DNA from: Heliobacterium mobile
Lineage (GTDB): Bacteria > Bacillota > Desulfitobacteriia > Heliobacteriales > Heliobacteriaceae
Assembly: GCF_009720735.1 (NCBI RefSeq)
Contig: NZ_WNKU01000007.1
Location: forward strand, 62,001-126,000
DNA length: 64,000 nt
Reading direction: 5' to 3'
Under the pieces are notes generated by a model. It was given only the letters and a program-made list of their open reading frames with translations, was not told where the DNA came from and made no database searches. Below are positions 17,144 through 26,789 of this stretch, piece after piece. How positions within the stretch are numbered: the stretch's first letter is position 1; the number at the start of each line of letters is the position of its first letter. Position numbers and translations under genes: made by a program.

Positions 17144-18711
17144 CAGCGGCGGAAATGGGCCGTCTCGATGCCCGGGCCACTGAAGAATATGGTATCCCTT
17201 CGCTGATCCTGATGGAGAACGCCGGCATACAAGTCGCCCGGGAAGTGTCTCGCTTGCTCGCCGGGAACATCGACGGAAAACGGGTATTGATCTTATGCGG
17301 TAAAGGGAACAATGGCGGCGACGGCTTTGTGGCGGCTCGCCATCTGATCAACAACGGTGCTGAGGTCATCCTCTTTTTGCTCGCTTCGGAGCGGGATATT
17401 AAGGGTGACGCTTTGACGAACTTGACGATTTATCAGCGCATGGGCGGAAAGGTCTATTCGTTTCAAGATCCGAAAGACTTGAATGCCTTGCGCTTAGCTT
17501 TGCTGTCGGCGTCGGTAGTGGTCGATGCGATTTACGGTACTGGTTTTCGCGGGGACGTGCCGGAACTGATCGCTAAGGCCATGACCATGATCAACGAATC
17601 GGACTTGCCTGTGTTAGCCGTCGATCTCCCGTCAGGTCTGGAGGCCGATACCGGTAAAATCCCGTCGGCCTGCCTGCAGGCCAAGGTTACGGTGACCTTG
17701 GGCTTGCCCAAAGTGGGGCTGGTCGTCGAACCTGGCGCGTCAGCTGCCGGGGAAGTGGTCGTCGTGGACATCTCCATACCTGGTGAGATGATCGCCAATA
17801 CTCGTATTTCCCGTGCTTTATTGACGGGGGAACTCTGCCGGAATTGGCTGAAGCGGCGGCCAGCGATGGCCCATAAAGGACACTTCGGCCATCTGCTCTT
17901 TGCCGGCGGTCAGACCGGGATGGCCGGTGCGGCTGTTCTCGCCGTCTCCGGCGCGTTGCGCTCCGGTGTCGGTTTAGTCACCGCAGCTGTACCGGAGTCG
18001 ATCTATCCGTTGGTCGTCCCGCAGGTTCCGGAAGCGATGACCTGGCCGCTGCCTGCCGTCGACGGTGCCTTGACCGGCGATTCGCTTCGAGAAAAGGATT
18101 GCAGTCCCTTCAGTGCCGCCGTCATCGGTCCCGGAATGGGACGGCGGCCAGAGTCGGCCGATTTTTTACTCGCCCTCTTGGAGGCAATGAAGGGACCGGT
18201 AGTGCTCGATGCAGACGCCTTGTTCGCTATGGCCGGTCATATCGAACTGCTGGCGGCGGCACAGGGGCCGGTCATATTGACGCCTCATCCCGGCGAGATG
18301 GCTCGCTTGACAGGCCTTTCCACGGCGGAAGTGGAAAAGGACCGCCTTGAGGTGGCTACCCGCTATGCCAAGGAGTGGGGCTGTGTCATGGTGTTAAAGG
18401 GCTCTCGCACCGTCATCGCTACGCCGGAGGGTGGTCTGTACATCAACTCTACCGGCAACCCGGGCATGGCTACCGGCGGCAGCGGCGATGTACTGGCCGG
18501 GGTCATCGGGGCTCTTGCAGCCCAGGGGGTAGACGCGGTTCACGCGGCTGCTTTAGGTGTATACGTTCATGGGCTGGCCGGCGATTTGGCGGCTCGACGC
18601 TATGGTCAAGGGGCCATGAAAGCTGGCGATATTGTCGATTTTCTGCCTGAAGGATGGACCCAATTGGATCAGGCAGCGATGAATCTCGATGGAAAGCAGG
18701 TGGCTTTATGA
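17131..18711 (+). CDS. nnr: bifunctional NAD(P)H-hydrate epimerase / ADP-dependent dehydratase
   Basis: 526 aa. The N-terminal YjeF epimerase domain (to about 220) has GKGNNGGDGFVAARHL and DAIYGTGFRG; the C-terminal carbohydrate-kinase-like dehydratase has HKGHFGHLLFAGG, LTPHPGEMARL and the ATP-site GNPGMATGGSGDVLAG. It repairs NAD(P)HX. GAGGAGGGG precedes the ATG at 17131. It ends in ATGA overlap with the CBS gene, implying translational coupling. Confidence 0.96.
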   Translation: MRLVTAAEMGRLDARATEEYGIPSLILMENAGIQVAREVSRLLAGNIDGKRVLILCGKGNNGGDGFVAARHLINNGAEVILFLLASERDIKGDALTNLTIYQRMGGKVYSFQDPKDLNALRLALLSASVVVDAIYGTGFRGDVPELIAKAMTMINESDLPVLAVDLPSGLEADTGKIPSACLQAKVTVTLGLPKVGLVVEPGASAAGEVVVVDISIPGEMIANTRISRALLTGELCRNWLKRRPAMAHKGHFGHLLFAGGQTGMAGAAVLAVSGALRSGVGLVTAAVPESIYPLVVPQVPEAMTWPLPAVDGALTGDSLREKDCSPFSAAVIGPGMGRRPESADFLLALLEAMKGPVVLDADALFAMAGHIELLAAAQGPVILTPHPGEMARLTGLSTAEVEKDRLEVATRYAKEWGCVMVLKGSRTVIATPEGGLYINSTGNPGMATGGSGDVLAGVIGALAAQGVDAVHAAALGVYVHGLAGDLAARRYGQGAMKAGDIVDFLPEGWTQLDQAAMNLDGKQVAL

Positions 18712-19178
18712 GTTCAAAAGACTTGCGGGCTTATGACATCATGACGAAAGAGGTTTTTACGGTGTACCCGGAGACCCCTGTCAGCGAAGTCGTAAAACTG
18801 ATGATCGAAAAGCGGATCAGCGGTGTTCCTGTCATCTCCAAACATGGTGCCGTACTGGGGATCATCTCGGAAGGGGATCTGCTCTTTAAAGACAAGGACT
18901 TGCGCTATCCTTCCTATATCTCTTTTCTAGGCGGCATGATTTATCTCGAGAGCCCGAGGCGTTTTGAAGAGGAATTCCGCAAATCGGTCGCCTTGAAAGC
19001 GGAAGAGATCATGACTGGTGACGTCATCACCGTGGAAGAGAATGTGCTGGTGTCTGAAATGGCCAATACCATGACAGAACAGAAGATCAACCGTCTCCCT
19101 GTCGTCGCCCATGAGAAAATCGTCGGGATCGTCACCCGGGCTGATATCATTCGAGCCCTGGCGCAGGACCTGGTTTGA
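18708..19178 (+). CDS. CBS-domain pair protein
   Basis: 156 aa made of two CBS domains: first AYDIMTKEVFTVYPETPVSEV..GVPVIS, second AEEIMTGDVITVEENVLVSE..RLPVV. CBS pairs bind adenine nucleotides and usually regulate partners. Start overlaps the nnr stop (ATGA). A 30-residue insert between the domains is common in stand-alone CBS proteins. Target unknown. Confidence 0.85.
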   Translation: MSSKDLRAYDIMTKEVFTVYPETPVSEVVKLMIEKRISGVPVISKHGAVLGIISEGDLLFKDKDLRYPSYISFLGGMIYLESPRRFEEEFRKSVALKAEEIMTGDVITVEENVLVSEMANTMTEQKINRLPVVAHEKIVGIVTRADIIRALAQDLV

Positions 19179-19196
19179 CAGGAGGCGCAATTTACG

Positions 19197-20408
19197 TTGG
19201 AAGTCGAGTTGCCGTCTTATTCGGAGTTGCAACCATTTTTTGAATCGCAGACCCCCTTTTATTCGAAGAATTATCCCCTTGACGGCCGGCCGGCCTGGTC
19301 AGAGATAAATCTAAAGGCTTTTGTCCATAACCTGCGTGTCCTGAGGCAGGTGACTCGCCGAGAGTCCAAGTTCTTGGCGGTCATCAAAGCAGACGCCTAC
19401 GGGCACGGTGCCTTGCCGCTTGCTCGGGCAGCTGTACAGGAAGGGGTCGATGGTTTTGTCGTCGCCATCTTGGATGAAGGGATTCACCTGCGTCAAGGGG
19501 GTATCGACGTACCGATCCTCATCTTAGGGTATACGCCGCCCGCCGCCTGTGAGCAGGTGGTTCAATACGATCTCAGCCAAACCGTATACAGCCTGCCTGT
19601 GGCAGAGGCCTTATCTCAGGCAGCCCGGCGGCTGGGGAAAAAAGCGAGGGTCCATCTGAAAGTGGAGACGGGCATGGGACGTGTCGGCTTCTATGGAGAG
19701 GAAGCGATTCGAAACATGCTCGCCGTGGCCCGGCTCCCGGGGATTGAAGTTGAGGGGATCTTCAGCCATTTTGCCACGGCCGACGAGAAGGACAAAAGCT
19801 TCGCTCAGAGGCAGTTAGAGCAGTTTCTGGAGACGGTGGAACGGCTCCGGCAGGCAGGATTGGAGATCCCCTTGCGTCACATGGCAAACTCGGCAGGCAT
19901 CATCGATCTGCCTGAATCACACTTAGAGGCGGTTCGTGCCGGTATCTCCCTGTATGGCTATTACCCGTCCGGCGAGGTGAACCGTGAACAGGTGTCCTTG
20001 CTGCCGGTGATGACCCTTAAAGCTCGCATTGTGCAGGTGAAAGAAGTGCCGGCAGGGATGCCGGTCAGTTACGGCTGTACATATCGCTGTCCTCGGCCCA
20101 CCCGCATCGCCACGGTTCCCCTGGGCTATGCCGACGGAATCCCGCGAGTGCTTTCAGGCCGCATTCAACTATACGGACGGGGCGGGACATTCCCGCAAGT
20201 GGGACGGGTCTGTATGGACCATATCATGGCTGATATCGGAGAGTCGCCCTTGACCGAAGGGGATGAGGTCGTCCTTTTCGGCCGCTGGATGGAAGGAAGC
20301 GAATGGCGGCAAGCTTCCGTGGAAGATTGGTCCCAAAAACTGGGGACGATTTCCTACGAGATTCTCTGCGGCATATCGCCGCGCATCCCACGATGCTACA
20401 TCCCATAA
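19197..20408 (+). CDS. alr: alanine racemase
   Basis: 403 aa PLP enzyme interconverting L- and D-alanine for peptidoglycan. PLP lysine in AVIKADAYGHGA, GMGRVGF, HMANSAG and the C-terminal catalytic tyrosine region SYGCTYR are present. The TTG at 19197 lies 11 nt after GGAGG; this gives an unusual 32-residue N-terminal extension before the conserved RPAWSEINLKAF, with no other well-placed start. Confidence 0.94.
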   Translation: MEVELPSYSELQPFFESQTPFYSKNYPLDGRPAWSEINLKAFVHNLRVLRQVTRRESKFLAVIKADAYGHGALPLARAAVQEGVDGFVVAILDEGIHLRQGGIDVPILILGYTPPAACEQVVQYDLSQTVYSLPVAEALSQAARRLGKKARVHLKVETGMGRVGFYGEEAIRNMLAVARLPGIEVEGIFSHFATADEKDKSFAQRQLEQFLETVERLRQAGLEIPLRHMANSAGIIDLPESHLEAVRAGISLYGYYPSGEVNREQVSLLPVMTLKARIVQVKEVPAGMPVSYGCTYRCPRPTRIATVPLGYADGIPRVLSGRIQLYGRGGTFPQVGRVCMDHIMADIGESPLTEGDEVVLFGRWMEGSEWRQASVEDWSQKLGTISYEILCGISPRIPRCYIP

Positions 20409-20437
20409 TTTGGAACGGTTGGTTTGCCATGTTACGC

Positions 20438-20467
20438 TTGCGTCGATTGGGGTACAATTTATATAAT
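20438..20467 (+). promoter_or_regulatory. ndoAI-ndoA promoter
   Basis: TTGCGT (20438-20443), 18-nt spacer, TATAAT (20462-20467); transcription would begin near 20474, about 33 nt before the antitoxin start. Confidence 0.7.
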
Positions 20468-20506
20468 GGAGTACAAAGGCGGATAATCCCCTGGGAGGTG
20501 CACCGT

Positions 20507-20776
20507 GTGCCCGAGTTAAAACGCATCCAAGTTACCTTGCCGGAAACATTGCTGAACGAATTGGACCGGGTATTGATGGCGGAAAATATGAACCGTAGTC
20601 AACTCATCCGAGAAGCAGTCAATCTCTATATGAACGAGCACAAGCGGAAGGTGTTGCGGGACCAAATGCGTCGCGGGTACATCGAGATGGCGCGGATTAA
20701 CCTTGAATTGGCGTTGGAGGGCTTTGTGGCCGAAGTCGATGTGGAACGACTATTCGAGGCCAGGTTGGCCAGGTAG
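20507..20776 (+). CDS. ndoAI: antitoxin EndoAI (ribbon-helix-helix)
   Basis: 89 aa. The N-terminal RHH pattern [21 protein letters not shown] and [15 protein letters not shown] is that of MazE/EndoAI antitoxins, which bind their own promoter and the toxin. GTG at 20507 has GGGAGG eight bases upstream. Its own promoter and the toxin gene 5 bp downstream confirm the module. Confidence 0.9.
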   Translation: MPELKRIQVTLPETLLNELDRVLMAENMNRSQLIREAVNLYMNEHKRKVLRDQMRRGYIEMARINLELALEGFVAEVDVERLFEARLAR

Positions 20777-20781
20777 TCGTT

Positions 20782-21132
20782 ATGGTTATTCGCAGAGGAG
20801 AAGTCTACTACGCCGAACTGAACCCGGTAGTTGGCTCCGAACAGGGAGGAACCCGTCCGGTACTGATCATCCAAAATGATATCGGTAACCAGTACTCCCC
20901 GACAACCATTGTAGCCGCCATTACGTCGCAGATTAGCAAGGCAAAACTCCCGACCCACGTAGAAGTCCCGGCACGCCGGAGCGGACTGGATCGGGATTCT
21001 GTTGTTTTACTTGAACAGATCCGCACCATCGATAAAACACGGTTACGAGAAAAAATCGGTGTTCTTGATGAAGAAATGATGAATAAAGTCGCGCAGGCAC
21101 TGGAAATCAGTCTTGGCCTCATCGATATCTGA
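20782..21132 (+). CDS. ndoA: mRNA interferase EndoA (MazF family)
   Basis: 116 aa, full length. MazF signatures [29 protein letters not shown] and the late [13 protein letters not shown] are conserved; close to Bacillus EndoA that cuts UACAU. Placed directly after its antitoxin, as in most Firmicutes where the pair sits by alr. Confidence 0.95.
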   Translation: MVIRRGEVYYAELNPVVGSEQGGTRPVLIIQNDIGNQYSPTTIVAAITSQISKAKLPTHVEVPARRSGLDRDSVVLLEQIRTIDKTRLREKIGVLDEEMMNKVAQALEISLGLIDI

Positions 21133-21136
21133 GAAA

Positions 21137-21170
21137 AAAGTCCGGGAAACACCCCCGGGCTTTCTCTTTG
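21137..21170 (+). terminator. Terminator after ndoA
   Basis: AAAGTCCGGG pairs with CCCGGGCTTT (one G-T pair), loop AAACAC, then TCTCTTTG. Moderate strength. Confidence 0.65.
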
Positions 21171-21207
21171 TCCTGGAGAAGAAAGAAATTGCGGGGGAGG
21201 GAGACCT

Positions 21208-21963
21208 ATGTCTAAACTGCCCGTGCTGATTACGCCCTCTTTCGAACGAGGACGGATTTCTCTTCGCCATGAGTACTGTAGAGCCTTGACTGACGCAGGG
21301 CTGGCCGTCTGGCCGGTTCCTCTTGAGGCAGTCCATGATGTAGCCAGTTACTGTGACCGTATCGGGGGTTTGGTGTTATCTGGCGGCGGAGATGTCGATC
21401 CGGCTCGCTACCGGCAACAACCTCATGCCGCTGTAGGAGAAATTGATCCGGAGCGAGATGAGTTAGAGTTTTCCCTGATCGCTTATGCACTGCAGAAAGC
21501 AATCCCTATCTTGGCAATTTGCCGGGGAATGCAGGTGCTGAATGTGGCCATGGGCGGGACGCTGATTCAGGATATCCCGAAACAGCGTCCTCTGGCCCTG
21601 CGCCACGGGCAGAAAGCGCCACGCTGGTATACCTCCCACGCCGTAGAAGTGGCCGACGGGTCCCGGATGCGAGAGGTCTTTTCTTCCGGATTTGGCCGGG
21701 TCAACAGCTTTCACCACCAGGCTGTTGACCGGGTGGGAAGCAATTTACGCTCTACGGCAGTCGCTCCTGACGGGATCGTCGAAGCGATCGAAGGAACGGG
21801 GAACACTTTTATCGTCGGCGTCCAATGGCATCCGGAAGATTTATATCTTTACGAACCGGAAGCGAGAGGATTGTTCCAGCTTTTTGCCGAAGCATGTAAA
21901 GGGGAACAATGGGTAAAGGGAGAAACCGTGGAGGTTGGTGACCGTGAACCGGATTCATGTTGA
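21208..21963 (+). CDS. gamma-glutamyl-gamma-aminobutyrate hydrolase family (peptidase C26)
   Basis: 251 aa class I glutamine-amidotransferase fold: GGLVLSGGGDVDP, nucleophile elbow AICRGMQVLNVAMGG and the His/Glu pair VQWHPED. Relatives (PuuD type) release glutamate from gamma-glutamyl amides. Which substrate is used here is unknown; it could link to polyamines, but it is not near speE. A strong GGGGGAGGGAG site precedes the ATG. It overlaps the HD-GYP gene by 20 bp. Confidence 0.88.
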   Translation: MSKLPVLITPSFERGRISLRHEYCRALTDAGLAVWPVPLEAVHDVASYCDRIGGLVLSGGGDVDPARYRQQPHAAVGEIDPERDELEFSLIAYALQKAIPILAICRGMQVLNVAMGGTLIQDIPKQRPLALRHGQKAPRWYTSHAVEVADGSRMREVFSSGFGRVNSFHHQAVDRVGSNLRSTAVAPDGIVEAIEGTGNTFIVGVQWHPEDLYLYEPEARGLFQLFAEACKGEQWVKGETVEVGDREPDSC

Positions 21964-23101
21964 GGCGATACACAAGGGGTTGATTTTGGACCAGCATATC
22001 TATACCAAAAGTGGGGCCTTGCTGCTTCCTCGGGGAACAAGTTTAAATGAGCAGCATATTCCTTACTTAAAGAATCTAGGCATTGAATATATCGAAGTCA
22101 CCCCTAAATTGGCTCGAAAAAAGTTGGGCTCCTTCAGTTTAGACCGGAGCAAAGATGTCTCTGATGAAGAGACATTGGAAAGTCCTATTTTGCTGCGAGA
22201 GGCGGAAGCGACAGAAGCCGCCAAGGATCGAGACTTTTACCACTTATTGCGGGAAGACTTATCACAGATGGTCAAGCAGGCGGTGATCAATTACTCTCAA
22301 AAGGGCGGTCATGATGCCGATATCGACGCCATCACAGGTATGTTCCGAGAGCTGGTGCGAGGGCGAAATCGGATTCTCTACTTGTTGGATATCAAATCGG
22401 TAGACGGCTATACATTCCGCCATTCTGTCAATGTGGCCGTTATATCGGTGCTCGTCGGAATCACGATGGGTCTGTCTGCGGCAAGCCTTCGGAACATCGC
22501 CCTAGGCGGACTCTACCACGACTTGGGTAAGAAACGGATTCCTCCGGAAGTCCTCTGGTCTGATCGTCCTCTCGATCGGGAAAGCCGCCAGAAGATCGAA
22601 GAACATCCTCGGTTAGGCTACGAGATACTCCACCGGGATAAAGACATCCCTGAGGAAGTCGCCCTGATCGCTCTGCAGCATCAAGAGCGTATGGACGGAT
22701 CGGGCTACCCAAAGAGGTTGACTGGCGATAGTGTCCATTTGTTCAGCCAGATCGTCAGCATCGCCGATGTCTATGAGGCGATGACTTCATCTCGGCAATA
22801 CCGTCGCGGTTTTAACCCTGTCGAAACGGTCGAGTACCTCATGGGAGCTTCCGGCGTCTTGTTCCCGGAACGGGTCGTCAAAGCCCTGTTAAATAGCATC
22901 ACTTTATTTCGGATTGGTTCGGTCATTCAACTGAGCAATAACGATTGTGGCGTGGTCATCCAGGCCAACCGTCGCCTGCCCTCTCGTCCGATCGTCCGTA
23001 TTGTTTTTAATGAACACCAAATTCCACTAGACCACGAGAAGATCATCGACTTGTCTGACCCCGGAAACCTGTCTCTGTATATCATCCGGTCTTTCAACTG
23101 A
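21944..23101 (+). CDS. HD-GYP c-di-GMP phosphodiesterase
   Basis: 385 aa. The C-terminal half holds the HD-GYP domain: H192-DLGK, EHPRLGYEIL, QHQERMDGSGYP and SIADVYEAMTS. The N-terminal 130 residues form an unassigned domain (LDQHIYTKSGALLLPRG) of a type often found before HD-GYP in Clostridia. GTG at 21944 is 9 nt from GTGGAGG. It would hydrolyse c-di-GMP; co-translation with the C26 hydrolase is probable. Confidence 0.9.
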   Translation: MNRIHVEAIHKGLILDQHIYTKSGALLLPRGTSLNEQHIPYLKNLGIEYIEVTPKLARKKLGSFSLDRSKDVSDEETLESPILLREAEATEAAKDRDFYHLLREDLSQMVKQAVINYSQKGGHDADIDAITGMFRELVRGRNRILYLLDIKSVDGYTFRHSVNVAVISVLVGITMGLSAASLRNIALGGLYHDLGKKRIPPEVLWSDRPLDRESRQKIEEHPRLGYEILHRDKDIPEEVALIALQHQERMDGSGYPKRLTGDSVHLFSQIVSIADVYEAMTSSRQYRRGFNPVETVEYLMGASGVLFPERVVKALLNSITLFRIGSVIQLSNNDCGVVIQANRRLPSRPIVRIVFNEHQIPLDHEKIIDLSDPGNLSLYIIRSFN

Positions 23102-23179
23102 CTATCCTGCATCCCCCTGTCTGCCCCTCACCCCATGGGTCCTTTCACTCAAGCATCAATCGATAAGGAGCGAGTCACC

Positions 23180-24181
23180 ATGTCTGCAGTTCTTGTTGAA
23201 GTCACCCGGGGCCCAATGGTGGAAAACCGTCACCGCGGTGCGATCATCGTTGTCGATGGAGAGGGACGCCGGGTTGCTTCGGTCGGGGAACCAGCGATGA
23301 CCTTTATGCGTTCGTCCTCAAAACCGCTGATGGTACTGCCCCTGGTAGAACAGGGCGGTGCGGAGCACTTCCAATTGAGCGATGAACATCTGGCCATTTT
23401 CGCCAGTTCCCATGCGGGAGAAGACGAACACCGCCGTGTTGTCGCTGAGGCCTTGGAAAAGGTCGGATTGACCGAGGCCGCACTGTCCTGCGGGACCCAT
23501 ACTCCCTTTGATCGTAAAACCGCCGATGCCCTGAGGGCGGCCGGACAAAAACCGACGGTGTTGCATTGCAACTGTTCCGGTAAACATACAGGCGTTTTGG
23601 CTTACGCGAAATTCAAAGGCTTTGAACTCGCTAACTACACCGATCCCTCCCATCCGGCTGAGGTCGATATCGTAACGGCTGTCGCCGACATGGCCGGCCT
23701 AAAAACAGAAGACGTGGTGATTGGGATTGACGGCTGCAGTATCCCCGTCTACGGTATGCCGTTAGAAAACATCGCCCTGGCCTTTGCTCGCTTGGGCCTG
23801 GCCAACCATGGGTCGGAAGCGCGCCGCACTGCTTGCCAGCGCATGAGCCAAGCGATGGTCAAACACCCCTTCTTGATTTCAGGGACGGGCCGGCTCGATA
23901 CGGACCTGATGAAGGTTACGGAAGGTGCGGTTGTCGCTAAAATCGGTGCTGACGGCGTCTATGCGCTGGCGGTACCGGAAAAGGGAATTGGCTTGGCCGC
24001 AAAGATCGACGACGGCAATATGAAGATGCTGGGCCCGATTGTCCTGGAGGCCTTGAGCCAACTCGGTGTCTTGACGCAAGAACAACGGGCGGCTTTGGCG
24101 ACCCATGACAAGTTTGTGATCAAAAACAACGTAAAGCAAGTCGTCGGCGAGGTCCGGGCGGCCTTTACTTTGGAAGGATAG
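23180..24181 (+). CDS. asparaginase (L-asparaginase II family)
   Basis: 333 aa of the PF06089 type, unrelated to the E. coli enzymes: VEVTRGPMVENRHRGAIIV at the start, FMRSSSKPLM, the NCSGKHTG signature and DGCSIPVYGMPL. It hydrolyses asparagine to aspartate. AAGGAG stands 9 nt before the ATG at 23180. Nine bases separate it from the amidohydrolase, so the two form an operon. Confidence 0.88.
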   Translation: MSAVLVEVTRGPMVENRHRGAIIVVDGEGRRVASVGEPAMTFMRSSSKPLMVLPLVEQGGAEHFQLSDEHLAIFASSHAGEDEHRRVVAEALEKVGLTEAALSCGTHTPFDRKTADALRAAGQKPTVLHCNCSGKHTGVLAYAKFKGFELANYTDPSHPAEVDIVTAVADMAGLKTEDVVIGIDGCSIPVYGMPLENIALAFARLGLANHGSEARRTACQRMSQAMVKHPFLISGTGRLDTDLMKVTEGAVVAKIGADGVYALAVPEKGIGLAAKIDDGNMKMLGPIVLEALSQLGVLTQEQRAALATHDKFVIKNNVKQVVGEVRAAFTLEG

Positions 24182-24190
24182 AGATTTTGA

Positions 24191-25369
24191 ATGACCACGA
24201 TTATTCGCGGCGCTCAGGTGCTGACGATGGCTGGGCAAAGCTACCATCCCGGCCTTGTGGCCTTTGATGAGGAAGGTATCATTACGTGGGTGGGACCCGA
24301 CAAGGGGATCCTGCCCCCTTTTTTAACAGACGAGAATGTCCAAATCATCGATGGAACAGGTAAGCTGCTGTTACCGGGTTTCATCGATGCCCATTGCCAT
24401 GTAGGCATCGTAGAGGAAATCGCCCCTGTTGAGGGGGATGATCTAAACGAAACTTCTGATCCCATCACGCCTCATCTGCAAGCCTTAGACGGCGTCAACC
24501 CCTCTGATCCGGCCTTTCAGGATGCCTTGTCAGGAGGCGTCACGACAGTCTGCATCTTACCGGGGAGTGCGAATGTCATCGGTGGACAGGCTGTGTTGAT
24601 GAAAACAGGCGGTCCTCTGGCAGAGCGGGTTCTGCAAAATCGAGGGGCCATGAAAAGCGCCCTCGGGGAAAACCCAAAACGGGTTTATGGCAAGCAGAAA
24701 AAAGCGCCGATTACACGGATGGCCTCAGCAGCGCTTTTGCGAGAAGCGCTGGTGCGGGCAAAAGCCTATCGAGACAAGCAGGTTCATGCCGCAGCCGACC
24801 CTGCGAAAGCGCCGGAACCTGATTTGCGCTGGGAGGCACTCCGGCCCGTGCTGGATAGAGAGATTCCCTTGCGGATCCATGCGCACCGGGCAGACGATTT
24901 GCTGACGGCGCTGCGCATCGGAAAAGAGTTCGGTCTTCAAATGGTCCTGGAGCATTGTACGGAAGGTCATCTCATCGCCGGCGAGGTGGCCCAAGCAGCC
25001 GTTCCTGCCGTCGTCGGGCCCTCCTTAGTAAACCGCGCCAAGGTAGAAATGAAGGAAATCAGCCCGGCTACCGCCGGCGCTTTAGAACGGGCCGGTGTTC
25101 TGGTCGCCTTGATGACCGATCACCCTGTCATCCCCATCCAATACCTTCCCCTGTGCGGTGGTCTCGCCGTCCGCTTCGGAATGGGGGAGGAAGCAGCCCT
25201 TAAGGCGATCACTATCAATCCGGCTCAAATTCTGGGAATCGACGATCGATTGGGGAGCCTGGAAAAGGGCAAGCAGGCCGATATGGTCCTATGGGATGGT
25301 CATCCCTTTGATACACGCAGCCGAGTCGAACGGGTTTGGGTCAAAGGCATGGAGTTTGTTGGAAAATAG
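24191..25369 (+). CDS. metal-dependent amidohydrolase
   Basis: 392 aa TIM-barrel amidohydrolase: LLPGFIDAHCHVG (first metal HxH), RIHAH and EHCTEGHL, and the late MTDHPV aspartate; C-terminal GSLEKGKQADMVLWDG is typical of imidazolonepropionase-like enzymes. The substrate is unknown. It follows asparaginase by 9 bp, suggesting degradation of an amino-acid-derived amide. Confidence 0.85.
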   Translation: MTTIIRGAQVLTMAGQSYHPGLVAFDEEGIITWVGPDKGILPPFLTDENVQIIDGTGKLLLPGFIDAHCHVGIVEEIAPVEGDDLNETSDPITPHLQALDGVNPSDPAFQDALSGGVTTVCILPGSANVIGGQAVLMKTGGPLAERVLQNRGAMKSALGENPKRVYGKQKKAPITRMASAALLREALVRAKAYRDKQVHAAADPAKAPEPDLRWEALRPVLDREIPLRIHAHRADDLLTALRIGKEFGLQMVLEHCTEGHLIAGEVAQAAVPAVVGPSLVNRAKVEMKEISPATAGALERAGVLVALMTDHPVIPIQYLPLCGGLAVRFGMGEEAALKAITINPAQILGIDDRLGSLEKGKQADMVLWDGHPFDTRSRVERVWVKGMEFVGK

Positions 25370-25516
25370 TACTTCTACCCATTAATCCCCAAATTTCCTC
25401 ATACTTTTTCGAAACATGGCAGGAATTCTAACAAAAAACTAGAATTGGTAAATACAAGATGAGATGGTAAAAAGTATGTCGGAAATTGTCGAGTTAAGTC
25501 GAGGGGGTTTACAGGG

Positions 25517-25951
25517 ATGAAGTCAGATAGAAAGATATTGGTAGTGGATGACCAGACTGGTGTCCGTTCACTTTTGCGAATCATCCTTCAGGATGCTGGC
25601 TATGAAGTGATCGCTGTGGGCAACGGGCTGGATGCATTGCGAAAAGTGGAAGAATTAAATCCCCCTCTCGTATTAATGGATGTACGCATGCCTGGGTTAG
25701 ACGGCTTTCAAGCCATGGAGCGGATGTTGAAAATCAATCACGACATCAAAGTCGTTTTAATGACTGCTTACTCCGATGAGGCCTTGATTCAACGTGCCTT
25801 AGAACAAGGTGCCATCGATTACTTGACCAAACCCTTCGACGTATATGAATTACGAAAACGGATCGATACATTGTGGGAAACTGTCATTGAGGAGAGTCGA
25901 TGGAACAAGTCTCCAGAGAGGGAAGGAAACCTACGGGTATGTAATTCTTGA
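25517..25951 (+). CDS. single-domain response regulator, Spo0F-like
   Basis: 144 aa receiver with VVDDQTG, the phospho-Asp in LVLMDVRMPGLDGF, the T in LMTAYS and the lysine in YLTKPFD. No output domain, as in the sporulation phosphotransferase Spo0F; the tail of about 20 residues is polar. GAGGGGG precedes the ATG. TGTCGAG at about 25488 resembles a Spo0A box, weakly. Role in phosphorelay is inference. Confidence 0.85.
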   Translation: MKSDRKILVVDDQTGVRSLLRIILQDAGYEVIAVGNGLDALRKVEELNPPLVLMDVRMPGLDGFQAMERMLKINHDIKVVLMTAYSDEALIQRALEQGAIDYLTKPFDVYELRKRIDTLWETVIEESRWNKSPEREGNLRVCNS

Positions 25952-26061
25952 CAAGTTTTTTAGCGAATATAAAGGTTGCCCTTTCGGGGCGGCCTTTTCT
26001 TTTTTGCAGGGTTTTGCTATTTTATATGTTTTCGTGTAGGATGGAAATAGGAGGGGTACTT

Positions 26062-26628
26062 GTGAGTCGTCAAAGGGAACTAGCTGATTATGAGTCCCTT
26101 ACCAAGGAATGCCGGGCTTGTCCGTTACGGGACGGTTGTAATCAGGTCGTTTTCGGAGAAGGGAACCCGGAAGCTCGTCTCATGCTTGTCGGTGAAGGTC
26201 CTGGAGCCGATGAAGACCGTTTAGGTCGTCCATTCGTCGGCGCCGCTGGACAGTTATTAAACAAGATTTTAGATGCTGGCCGCTTCCCGCGGCATGAGGT
26301 TTACATATGCAATGTCGTCAAATGCCGGCCGCCGTCGAATCGCCTACCCTTACCGAACGAGGTAAAAGCCTGTTTGCCCCACTTAGAACGGCAGATTGAA
26401 CTGATCAATCCAGAGATCATCATCTGCTTAGGGGCCTTGGCTACGCAGGTATTGGTCGATCCGAAAGCCCGGATCACTCGGGACCGGGGAAAATGGGTCC
26501 GTAAAGAGGGACGGCTGATCATGCCCACATTCCATCCGGCGGCGCTGCTGCGGGATCCGTCGAAAAAACGGCCCGTCTGGGAGGATATCCAAAAGGTGAT
26601 GGCTGTGTATCATGAGGAGTGGAAATAA
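26062..26628 (+). CDS. udg: type-4 uracil-DNA glycosylase
   Basis: 188 aa. The family 4 signature GEGPGADEDRLGRPFVG and the late TFHPAALLR are present. The 4Fe-4S cysteines are seen in ECRACPL and in the central NVVKCRPP and KACLPHL segments. It removes uracil from DNA. GTG at 26062 has GGAGGGG about five bases upstream; the longer ORF from 25948 overlaps the previous gene's end and has a hydrophobic head, so it is not the start. Confidence 0.92.
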   Translation: MSRQRELADYESLTKECRACPLRDGCNQVVFGEGNPEARLMLVGEGPGADEDRLGRPFVGAAGQLLNKILDAGRFPRHEVYICNVVKCRPPSNRLPLPNEVKACLPHLERQIELINPEIIICLGALATQVLVDPKARITRDRGKWVRKEGRLIMPTFHPAALLRDPSKKRPVWEDIQKVMAVYHEEWK

Positions 26629-26789
26629 TAGCGATTGGGCGCCGCTTTCGCAAATCGCTGACTTTTCCATTACACATCCGATTTTGCATAAAGACGCTCA
26701 TCCCACTGGACGTGGCTGAATTAGTGTGAAAACCGTATTTTTTAGGATAGGGCAGTAGCCCATAGTTTTAGATTAAGGAGCTCTTACGC

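Noticed and set aside
24955-25203. 82-aa plus-strand ORF inside the amidohydrolase gene
   Set aside because: Shadow frame of a confident gene, Arg/Ser-rich, no RBS.
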